DNA from: Deltaproteobacteria bacterium
GTDB taxonomy: Bacteria; Desulfobacterota; Desulfobacteria; Desulfobacterales; Desulfosarcinaceae
Assembly: GCA_021824175.1 (NCBI GenBank)
Contig: JAKALP010000002.1
Coordinates: forward strand, 236,005 to 300,004
Direction: 5' to 3'
Length of the DNA: 64,000 nt
Each line of letters starts with the position of its first letter. Position 1 is the first letter of the stretch. Below, piece after piece: positions 26,369-33,103 of this stretch. Position numbers and translations under genes: made by a program. Below the pieces are notes generated by a model that was given only the letters and a program-made list of their open reading frames with translations, ran no database searches and was not told the origin of the DNA.

Positions 26369-26761
26369 TTAAGGTGACCACAGTTCGATCCGATGCCCTT
26401 CCGGGTCTTTTAAATAGCACACCCGCGCACCCCATTTGGATCGGATGGGCGAGACCTCCACACCTTTGCTGAGCAGGGCCTGGCGGATCTGCTCCAGGTG
26501 CTCCACTTGCCAGGAGAGGGTCAGGCCTGCTCCGTTGGCGCTGGCGATGGTGGCGCGGCCGGCATCGGCGACACTCACGAAGGCACGGTCCGTCACCTGG
26601 AACTCCACAAACCATTCTCTGACCTGGTGGGCCTTCAACCCTAAGACATCGTGATAGAAATCAACGGTTTGACGCCAATGATGGCAGTACAGGATGGTAT
26701 TGGCGCGCTGCAAGCCGGCCAGTACGGGCTCGCAAGCAGAATTTGGGTCCTTGGGTTTCAT
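26369..26761 (-). CDS. VOC superfamily (glyoxalase/bleomycin-resistance-like) protein
   Basis: A 130-residue protein made of the paired beta-alpha-beta-beta-beta modules of the vicinal oxygen chelate fold: NTILYCHHWRQTVDFYHDVLGL in the first and ARVCYLKDPEGHRIELWSP at the end, the latter being the family's classic closing motif with the metal-binding glutamate. The ATG at 26761 lies two bases beyond the stop of the cupin gene, so translation is probably coupled; the open frame further upstream overlaps cupin coding sequence and is not used. Substrate unknown; ring-cleaving dioxygenase, glyoxalase and epimerase activities are all found in this fold. Confidence 0.8.
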   Translation of the reverse strand: MKPKDPNSACEPVLAGLQRANTILYCHHWRQTVDFYHDVLGLKAHQVREWFVEFQVTDRAFVSVADAGRATIASANGAGLTLSWQVEHLEQIRQALLSKGVEVSPIRSKWGARVCYLKDPEGHRIELWSP

Positions 26762-26763
26762 GA

Positions 26764-27081
26764 TCAAATCGGCGGCGCAATGGTTGCCATGATGCGCAGG
26801 TCGGTCTTGGCCAAGACGCCATGGGGTTCGCTGATGTTGCAAACCAGCACATCGCCCACCTCGGCGGGCAGGGAAAGTCCGTCCTTGCCCAGGAATTCAC
26901 CACTGCCAGACAGTACGGTGATGCTCACCTCACCCTCGATGTCATGGGCGTGCAAGGGCAACATCTGTCCGGCCTTGATATTGAAATTGATCACCTTCAT
27001 GTAGGGCGACTCATGCACCAATAGATTGGTCATGGAACGGTCGCTGAATTTGCCTGCCTTGAAAATTTCGACTTTTTTCAT
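26764..27081 (-). CDS. Small single-domain cupin
   Basis: A 105-residue beta-barrel protein starting at the ATG after GGGAGG. Cupin motif 1 is visible as MLPLHAHDIEGEVSITVLSG and motif 2 as DVLVCNISEPHGVLA, giving the usual set of metal-binding histidines and glutamate. Small cupins of this kind act as metal-dependent isomerases, dioxygenases or sensors in sugar and aromatic metabolism. It is the first gene of a short minus-strand pair with the VOC protein and is followed by the MetE-like gene after 120 nt, so the three may act together. The substrate is not evident. Confidence 0.8.
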   Translation of the reverse strand: MKKVEIFKAGKFSDRSMTNLLVHESPYMKVINFNIKAGQMLPLHAHDIEGEVSITVLSGSGEFLGKDGLSLPAEVGDVLVCNISEPHGVLAKTDLRIMATIAPPI

Positions 27082-27289
27082 GGTCAGCCTCCCATGGGTC
27101 AAGGGATAATCTTCATCACATAATTTTGCTAATATAGTATCTTTCGGGGTAAGTCTGCCAGAAAAGTTTTCTCCTCGCTTTGACTTGGATCAAAAGAATT
27201 ATTAATTAATTGCGTCCATGGCTTCGGCATATTTTGCTATTGAATGGACTGATTCCTTCATATTTTATCGCTATGCTTGAGGTTGGCCG

Positions 27290-27730
27290 ATGAACGCCCA
27301 TATCCATAAATTAACGCCCGCGGTGCCAAAGCCTGTGCTGCTGTTGCTGGCGGCCTTGATGTGGATCGGTGTGGGTATTTTGCTGCTCTCACTGGCGTCA
27401 TCGTGGCTGCACCGAAGCGCGGGCCATGTTTTTGTCTTTTCCGCCTTTGGAGTTGGTGCTGCCCTGGTGGTTCATCATTTTGGCTTTTTAAGGGTCGTGG
27501 ACAAAAATCTGGCCCGCCTTCTGCCCATGCAGGGTAAGCGCTGCCTGTTCGCTTTTATCTCCTGGAAAAGCTATTTGATCGCGGCCCTGATGATCGCCAT
27601 GGGTTGGACCCTGAGGCATTCGCCGATTCCCAAGCCCTATCTGGCGGTCGTGTATATTGCCATCGGTCTGGCGCTCATTCTATCCAGTATCCGGTACCTG
27701 CGGGTGCTGCTGGCCCAGCGCCAGTCGTGA
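27290..27730 (+). CDS. Hypothetical four-helix membrane protein
   Basis: A 146-residue protein with four clear hydrophobic helices at about 16-38, 45-64, 88-104 and 113-135, and short charged loops. Start ATG follows GAGG. No enzyme or transporter motif was recognised. It lies 65 nt upstream of the GAF-ANTAR regulator on the same strand, so the two may share a transcript, but nothing in the sequence links their functions. Confidence 0.6.
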   Translation: MNAHIHKLTPAVPKPVLLLLAALMWIGVGILLLSLASSWLHRSAGHVFVFSAFGVGAALVVHHFGFLRVVDKNLARLLPMQGKRCLFAFISWKSYLIAALMIAMGWTLRHSPIPKPYLAVVYIAIGLALILSSIRYLRVLLAQRQS

Positions 27731-27795
27731 AAGCGTTCTGCGAACCCCTTTAAATTTCTTGAATTTCATGCAACTTTTGCGCTATTTGGGTTTTG

Positions 27796-28515
27796 ATGGA
27801 CAGAATCGAACCCCAGCCCTACGACGATTACATCAAGGCCCTGACCGACATCAGCCGAGCCATCACATCGGACCTTTATCTTGAGGATCTTCTTAAGTTG
27901 ATTGTGATGGTAACGGCCAAGGTCACCGATGTGGCCATCTGTTCCCTCTGGCTCATCGATGAGGGCGTCTCGCCAAACAAAATCCGGCTCAAGGCCACCC
28001 AGGCCATTGCCCCGGAATACGTCAAGGATCGTAGCCTGGACCTCAACGAGGGTGTAGTGGGTTACGTGGCCACGCACAAACGACCGTTGACCATCAAAAA
28101 TGTGCTGCGCAACAAACGCTTCAAGGAAAAGGAGATGGCCAAATTGCTTGGGCTGGTCTCCATGGTGGGGGTTCCGCTGCGCCTTAAAGACGATAAAGTC
28201 ATCGGTGTGCTCAATTGTTTCACCAACACCCCCCATGACTTTTCCGATACCGAGGTGAATTTGCTCACCGCGGTGGCCAACCAGGCGGCTGTAGCCATTC
28301 TCAACACCGAGTTGATGGTCAAGACCAAAGTGATTCAGGAGGAGCTGGAGACCCGCAAAGTGGTCGACCGCGCCAAAGAGATCCTGATGCAGCGAAAGAA
28401 TCTGGCTGGCGATGCCGCCTACCGTTGGCTGCAGAAACGAAGCATGGACTCGCGCAAATCCATCCGCCAGGTGGCCGAAGCAGTTCTACTGTCGAGCGAA
28501 CTCAATTTAAAATAG
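27796..28515 (+). CDS. GAF-ANTAR transcription antiterminator
   Basis: A 239-residue soluble regulator. Residues about 15-170 form a GAF ligand-binding domain (ITSDLYLEDLLKLIVMVTAK, then the closing LLTAVANQAAVAI). After a helical linker, residues about 180-235 form the three-helix ANTAR RNA-binding domain (RKVVDRAKEILMQRKNLAG, AYRWLQKRSMDSRKS, IRQVAEAVL). ANTAR proteins bind paired hexaloop hairpins in nascent RNA and prevent formation of an overlapping terminator, usually in nitrogen-metabolism operons. Downstream, before the glutamate-synthase-like gene, two such hairpins and a terminator are present, so its target is probably that leader. There is no receiver domain; the signal is presumably a small ligand in GAF. 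The start is the ATG, not the adjacent TTG. Confidence 0.92.
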   Translation: MDRIEPQPYDDYIKALTDISRAITSDLYLEDLLKLIVMVTAKVTDVAICSLWLIDEGVSPNKIRLKATQAIAPEYVKDRSLDLNEGVVGYVATHKRPLTIKNVLRNKRFKEKEMAKLLGLVSMVGVPLRLKDDKVIGVLNCFTNTPHDFSDTEVNLLTAVANQAAVAILNTELMVKTKVIQEELETRKVVDRAKEILMQRKNLAGDAAYRWLQKRSMDSRKSIRQVAEAVLLSSELNLK

Positions 28516-28788
28516 CCAGAAGATTTTAATTCTCCTCTTACCCCTATGGCCTGACCTTCTCAAATAAACTGATCAAACTGATCAATTGGTGCTGCTTCAA
28601 ACCGTATCATTAAAACCCATTGGGCCAAAATTTTCTTCTTTTTAAGTGGTCTGGTAAGCCTGAGAGTGAGCGCATGGTTTATTGGGGCCTCTCCCATGCA
28701 CCAGGCATTTAGTTTCACTAAAAAATCAATTTGATTGTCCCTTGGGCGATTAGTTCTACGGCTAATGGTTCCTGCCGCTTCTTTTTTA

Positions 28789-28821
28789 TTGACTAATTAG
28801 TTCAGTCAAACTAAATAAAAT
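28789..28821 (+). promoter_or_regulatory. Candidate promoter of the ANTAR-controlled transcript
   Basis: TTGACT (28789-28794) resembles a sigma-70 -35 box. An AT-rich stretch follows; TAAATA lies after 17 nt and TAAAAT after 21 nt, neither ideal. A start near 28828 would place the first hexaloop hairpin at the very 5' end of the RNA. Low confidence, by eye only. Confidence 0.35.
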
Positions 28822-28834
28822 TTGTTTTAATTAA

Positions 28835-28899
28835 GTGGTCAGTCAATGGCGACTGACTACATGTGCTTCGGCCCAACAGCTCCGCACATCGGCGTGCGG
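28835..28899 (+). promoter_or_regulatory. ANTAR-type dual hexaloop RNA element
   Basis: First hairpin: a 10-bp stem 28835-28844 / 28851-28860 (one G-U pair) closing the hexaloop AATGGC. Second hairpin: a 6-bp stem CCGCAC (28882-28887) / GTGCGG (28894-28899) closing the hexaloop ATCGGC. Both loops have A at position 1 and G at position 4, the invariant bases of the ANTAR target. An intrinsic terminator follows 19 nt after the second stem and the gltB-like gene 165 nt after it. An ANTAR protein is encoded immediately upstream. Confidence 0.85.
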
Positions 28900-28917
28900 C
28901 AATGCATTAGATGAGAC

Positions 28918-28960
28918 AAAGGCGTCTTTGGCCCCATTGAAAGGGGCGGGCGCCTTTTTT
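28918..28960 (+). terminator. Intrinsic attenuator terminator in the leader of the glutamate-synthase-like gene
   Basis: Outer stem AAAGGCG (28918-28924) pairs with CGCCTTT (28951-28957), inner stem GCCCC (28931-28935) with GGGGC (28943-28947), loop ATTGAAA, then a run of six T. It stands between the dual hexaloop element and the coding region, so read-through would be required for expression. Confidence 0.85.
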
Positions 28961-29064
28961 CATTCTTTTTCGGCAACCGCGGTATTTATTCATAACCCCC
29001 AGAGATGGCGCGGATTCGAAGAAGGCAGGCTTCAAATCTGAAAAATTAACAGGAGGGTAATCCA

Positions 29065-30702
29065 ATGCGTTTTGACAAAAGAAATGATGTTCTCGGCACC
29101 GTCAACCGTGGCAATCCAGCCGAATCTAGTCTGTGCACGCTGTGCCGCGCGGATTGCGAAGGCAAATGCGAAACCTGGTATGCCAGTATGGTGGGCCGCA
29201 AGCTGCTCTATCCGCGCGATTTCGGTTTGGTGACCGCCGGCGCCAACAACACCACCCATGTGGGCGTTTCCTACAACTCTTTGCGCATCCAGGGCTATGC
29301 CTATGGCGCCCATGGTGTGAAAAATGGTCTTTCCAGGGACCCGGATGACTGCATCTTTCCCAATGTGGATCTGACGGCCGAATTCGGCACTGAAATCAAA
29401 ACCAAGGCCCGCATTCCCCTGATGACCGGCGCGCTGGGCTCCACCTTCATCGCCGCCAAATATTGGGACTCCTTTGCGGTGGGCGGCGCCCTGGTGGGCA
29501 TGCCCATTGTTATCGGTGAAAACGTAGTGGGCGTGGATCGCAAATCGGAAATTAAAAACGGCAAGATCACCGTATCCCCGGAACTCGATCGCCGCATTAA
29601 TACTTACCTGCGCTATTTTGACGGCTACGGCGCCGTCTTTGTGCAGATGAACGTGGAAGACACCCGCAATGGCGTGGCCGAATATGTGGCCAAGAAATAT
29701 GGCGACAAGTGCATCATTGAGCTCAAATGGGGCCAGGGCGCCAAAGACATCGGCGGCGAAATTCAAGTTACCAGTCTGGATTATGCCCTGTTCCTTAAAA
29801 AACGCGGCTATGTGGTAGATCCCAATCCCGAACTGCCCGAAGTGCAGGAGGCGTTTGAGCGCAAGGCCATCAAATCGTTTGCACGCCACAGCCGTCTGGG
29901 CGGCACCAACCTGAATCGCGTGGATCAAGTGCGCGAAGACTTCATGAAAAGCGTGGAATACCTGCGCTCCCTGGGATTCAAACGCATCTCTTTGAAGACC
30001 GGCTCCTATGGCATGGAAGAGCTGGCCATGGCCATCAAGTTCGCCACCGACGCCAAGATGGATCTGCTGACCATCGACGGCTCCGGCGGCGGCACCGGCA
30101 TGAGCCCCTGGAACATGATGCAGAGCTGGGGCGTGCCCTCCATCCTGCTGCACTCCAAAGCTTATGAATACGCCAGCATCCTGGCCGCCAAAGGTCAACG
30201 CCCGGTGGATCTCTCCTTTGCCGGCGGCTTTGCCCTGGAAGACAGCATCTTCAAAGCCCTGGCCCTGGGCGCCCCCTACACCAAGATGGTGTGCATGGGC
30301 CGCGCCGTGATGATCCCCGGCTACCTGGGCGCCAATATTGAAGGCGCGTTGCATCCCGAACGCCGCGAGAAGATCTGCGGCAACTGGGACAAGCTGCCCA
30401 AGACCGTGACCGAAGTGGGTTCCATACCCGAAGAAATTTTTGCCTCCTACTTCGACATCCAGAAGAAGATCGGCAAGGATGAAATGAAGAAGATTCCCTA
30501 TGGCGCCATGGCGTTGTGGACCCTGGCCGACAAGCTGGCCTGTGGCTTGCAGCAATTGATGGCCGGCGCGCGCAAATTCTCGTTGAACCAGATTTCGCGC
30601 AACGACCTCTTCGCGGCCAACCGCGAAACTGCTCAAGAGACCGGCATCGACCATTGCTCGGATGTCAACGACGAACAAGCCAAGAAGATTCTTAACAGTT
30701 AA
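29065..30702 (+). CDS. FMN-binding glutamate synthase-like protein with N-terminal cysteine cluster
   Basis: A 545-residue protein corresponding to the central FMN/Fe-S synthase domain of glutamate synthase large subunit, without the N-terminal glutaminase. Residues 24-40 hold a cysteine-rich motif (CTLCRADCEGKCETW) suited to an iron-sulfur cluster. The barrel has GALGSTFIAAK, HSRLGGTNL, LTIDGSGGGTGMSPW and SFAGGFALEDSIFKALALGA, the FMN-phosphate-binding region of GltB/GltS-type proteins. Because no glutaminase domain is present, ammonia must be supplied otherwise or the enzyme does a different FMN-dependent conversion. Control by the upstream ANTAR element fits a role in nitrogen metabolism. 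A strong terminator follows 30 nt after the stop, so it is a single-gene transcript. Confidence 0.85.
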   Translation: MRFDKRNDVLGTVNRGNPAESSLCTLCRADCEGKCETWYASMVGRKLLYPRDFGLVTAGANNTTHVGVSYNSLRIQGYAYGAHGVKNGLSRDPDDCIFPNVDLTAEFGTEIKTKARIPLMTGALGSTFIAAKYWDSFAVGGALVGMPIVIGENVVGVDRKSEIKNGKITVSPELDRRINTYLRYFDGYGAVFVQMNVEDTRNGVAEYVAKKYGDKCIIELKWGQGAKDIGGEIQVTSLDYALFLKKRGYVVDPNPELPEVQEAFERKAIKSFARHSRLGGTNLNRVDQVREDFMKSVEYLRSLGFKRISLKTGSYGMEELAMAIKFATDAKMDLLTIDGSGGGTGMSPWNMMQSWGVPSILLHSKAYEYASILAAKGQRPVDLSFAGGFALEDSIFKALALGAPYTKMVCMGRAVMIPGYLGANIEGALHPERREKICGNWDKLPKTVTEVGSIPEEIFASYFDIQKKIGKDEMKKIPYGAMALWTLADKLACGLQQLMAGARKFSLNQISRNDLFAANRETAQETGIDHCSDVNDEQAKKILNS

Positions 30703-30731
30703 CAGCCAATATTCAGCGCGATTTTCAGAAG

Positions 30732-30763
30732 ACCTGCCGGGTGAAAGCCCGGCAGGTTTTTTT
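30732..30763 (+). terminator. Strong intrinsic terminator after the glutamate-synthase-like gene
   Basis: ACCTGCCGGG (30732-30741) and CCCGGCAGGT (30748-30757) form a perfect 10-bp stem with loop TGAAAG, followed by a run of seven T (30757-30763). Confidence 0.93.
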
Positions 30764-31125
30764 GTCCGTGTCAGAGTGAGGGCACGCTGTAACCCCCTTG
30801 TATTTCATCATATTGGCCAATGAGGGCATTTTCGCCAGGGCAAGATGCCGTGGTATAGGCGCGTGAATTTGATCGTTGCTGATCGATCGAAATAAAGTAG
30901 GCACCTGCAGCACCGGAAACCTTACAATTTAGTAATGGTCGAAAATTCATTTATCTGTTGATTATAAATAGGAAAATACGAATAAAGAAATCGGTTGACA
31001 ATCATATCAATTCTTGACAAAGTGCCGCCCCTTATAAGGACGATTTCAATTTTGTCAAAAGAGTATACGATGGTAATCGCAGCAATCCCGTTAAAAACCA
31101 GCCTTTATAATTCAGGAGCTATTTC
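30764..31125. other. Upstream region of the complex I operon
   Basis: About 360 nt without a gene. The last 170 nt are AT-rich and contain two TTGACA words at 30995-31000 and 31014-31019 and a TATAAG at 31033-31038, but the spacings (32 and 13 nt) do not make a standard promoter. The ribosome-binding site AGGAG precedes the ATG at 31126. No riboswitch was recognised. Confidence 0.4.
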
Positions 31126-33090
31126 ATGAAGGTCTTGTTCTCGTCATGGCATGATAAAGCCATCGACAACCGCAATATTGATCCGGCTCAGTGGCAGGAC
31201 GCCCCCTGGCTCAACCTGCCAGCGGAATTTGACCGGGAACATAAGATCACTGCCTTTATGGGATGGGCCGGCATCATTTTGACGGAAAAGCAGGTCAATA
31301 TTGTGGACATGTGTTGCCGGTATATGCAGGAGGTCCAAAAAGAGTCCTGCGGTAAATGTTTTCCATGCCGGGTCGGCACCATGGTGATGCAGGAGTTGCT
31401 GCAGAAGATCACGGCCGGCAAGGGGCAGGAGAGCGATCTGGTCCAGCTCGAATCCCTAGGCGGCATCATCAGTGAAACCTCCAAATGTTACGTGGGCAAA
31501 ACCGGTCCGGTGCCCGTTTTACATGCCCTGCGGTTTTTCCGATCCGATTTTCAGGAGCTCATTGCCGGCAAAAAATCAGTGAAAACCGATGCTCGCTATG
31601 AAGCCAAATGGACCGCCCCATGCTACTCCGCCTGCCCCGCCGGCATGAATATTCCCGCCTACATTGAATTTATCAAGGAAGGCCGCCCGCTGGAGTCTTT
31701 GCAGACCATTCGCACAGCCAGTCCCATGGCGGCCTCATTGGGCCGGGCTTGTTTCCACCCCTGCGAGAAGAATTGTCGCCGCAGCAATGTGGAGAGCGCG
31801 GTGGCCATTTGTAAGCTCAAGCGTTTTGCCTGGGATTATGAAGATCTGCGCAATGTGATCAAACCGGTCAACGAAAAGAAGCTGGCGCGTGAGGATAAGG
31901 TGGCGGTGATCGGTGCAGGTCCGGCTGGGTTGTCGGCAGCCTATTACCTCGCGTTGAAAGGTTATCGGGTCACGATTTTCGAAGCCTTGCCCGTGCCCGG
32001 CGGCATGGTGGGGGTAGGCATTCCAGCTTACCGCGTGCCCAAGGATGTGCTGCAGCGGGAAACCGAATTTGTTCAGCTAATGGGAGTGGAGATCAAATAC
32101 AACACCCCCATCGGTAAAGATTTGACCATTGCCCAGTTGCAACAGCAAGGGTTCAAGGCCTTTTTGGTCACCACTGGCGCCCATCTTTCCAAGACCATGG
32201 GGGCCCAGGGGGAAAAGGACGGGTACGAAGGCTTTATCCGGGGCATTGATTATCTCAGAGATTGCGTCACGACCAAGCAGTATGACGTTAAGGGCAAGCG
32301 AGTCGTGGTGGTGGGCGGCGGCAACGTGGCCATGGACTGCTGCCGGACGCCCATACGCCTGGGCGCCAAGGAAGTCACCGTGGTTTACCGCCGGACCAAA
32401 AAAGAGCTGCCCGCCGATCCCCACGAAGTCCACGATTCCGAGATCGAGGGCGTGAAGTATGAGTTCCTGGCGGCCCCTAAACGCATCGTGGCTGAAAACG
32501 GACGTGTGACCGGTTTGGAATGCCTGAAGATGGTTTTGGGTGAGCCCGATGCCAGCGGAAGGCGGAGACCAGTGCCCCAGGAAGGCTCGGAGTTCATCGT
32601 ACCCGCTGATATCATTCTGCAGGCCATTGGGCAGGATGCGGATCTCTCCGTACTCAACGGCGTGGAAGGTGTGCAGGTCACGCGGTGGACCACCATCGTG
32701 GCCGACCCGGACACCATGCAGACCAATGTGCCCTGGCTTTTCACCGGCGGCGATGTTTATAACGGCCCGCTGACGATCGTGGATGCCTGCGGCAATGCAC
32801 GGCGCGCGGCTGAAAGCATTGATCAGTATCTGAGCGGCAAGCCAGTGGAGATCTCGGTCGCCGAGAAGATGGACAAAGTGATGAAAAAGCTCGGGGTTTA
32901 CGATAAAGAAGAGGCTGGCATCGCGCCGCCCTGGGATCGAGTCCCCATGCCAACCATTTCCATTGAGGAGCGGGTGAGCAGCTTTGGCGAGGTGGAAATC
33001 GGATATTCCGTACCGGAAGCCTTACAAGAAGCTGCGCGTTGCCTGCGGTGCTACCAGGTAGGCATGGTGGCGTTGGATAAAAAAAACTAA
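31126..33090 (+). CDS. NuoF C-terminal iron-sulfur domain fused to GltD-like FAD oxidoreductase
   Basis: A 654-residue fusion and first gene of the complex I operon. Residues about 45-150 match only the C-terminal part of NuoF, with the N3-type cluster ligands in ESCGKCFPCRVG and a later SKCYVG; the FMN/NADH-binding Rossmann and SLBB domains are absent. From about residue 160 the protein follows GltD/NfnB: cysteine-rich cluster domain (CYSACPAGMNIPAYI, ACFHPCEKNCRR), FAD motif VIGAGPAGLSAAYYLALKGY, pyridine-nucleotide motif VVVGGGNVAMDCCRTPIRLG, VYRRTKKELPA and TGGDVYNGP. It probably oxidises NAD(P)H or exchanges electrons with another carrier and passes them through the N3-like cluster to NuoG. 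It ends 13 nt before nuoG. The donor identity is an inference. Confidence 0.88.
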   Translation: MKVLFSSWHDKAIDNRNIDPAQWQDAPWLNLPAEFDREHKITAFMGWAGIILTEKQVNIVDMCCRYMQEVQKESCGKCFPCRVGTMVMQELLQKITAGKGQESDLVQLESLGGIISETSKCYVGKTGPVPVLHALRFFRSDFQELIAGKKSVKTDARYEAKWTAPCYSACPAGMNIPAYIEFIKEGRPLESLQTIRTASPMAASLGRACFHPCEKNCRRSNVESAVAICKLKRFAWDYEDLRNVIKPVNEKKLAREDKVAVIGAGPAGLSAAYYLALKGYRVTIFEALPVPGGMVGVGIPAYRVPKDVLQRETEFVQLMGVEIKYNTPIGKDLTIAQLQQQGFKAFLVTTGAHLSKTMGAQGEKDGYEGFIRGIDYLRDCVTTKQYDVKGKRVVVVGGGNVAMDCCRTPIRLGAKEVTVVYRRTKKELPADPHEVHDSEIEGVKYEFLAAPKRIVAENGRVTGLECLKMVLGEPDASGRRRPVPQEGSEFIVPADIILQAIGQDADLSVLNGVEGVQVTRWTTIVADPDTMQTNVPWLFTGGDVYNGPLTIVDACGNARRAAESIDQYLSGKPVEISVAEKMDKVMKKLGVYDKEEAGIAPPWDRVPMPTISIEERVSSFGEVEIGYSVPEALQEAARCLRCYQVGMVALDKKN

Positions 33091-33103
33091 GAGCTTGAAG
33101 CAT

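Larger units (their letters stand above)
28516..29064 (+). other. 549-nt leader region between the ANTAR gene and its probable target
   Basis: The first 270 nt hold no gene and no recognised element apart from a short direct repeat of ACTGATCA near 28567-28586. The second half contains the candidate promoter, the two hexaloop hairpins and the terminator described separately, then a good ribosome-binding site AGGAGGG before the ATG at 29065. Confidence 0.6.

Noticed and set aside
29032-30678. 548-residue open frame on the minus strand
   Set aside because: Antisense shadow of the glutamate-synthase-like gene, with low-complexity composition and no ribosome-binding site.
30995-31038. Promoter of the complex I operon from the TTGACA and TATAAG words
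   Set aside because: Spacings of 32 and 13 nt do not fit a sigma-70 promoter; left as unassigned.
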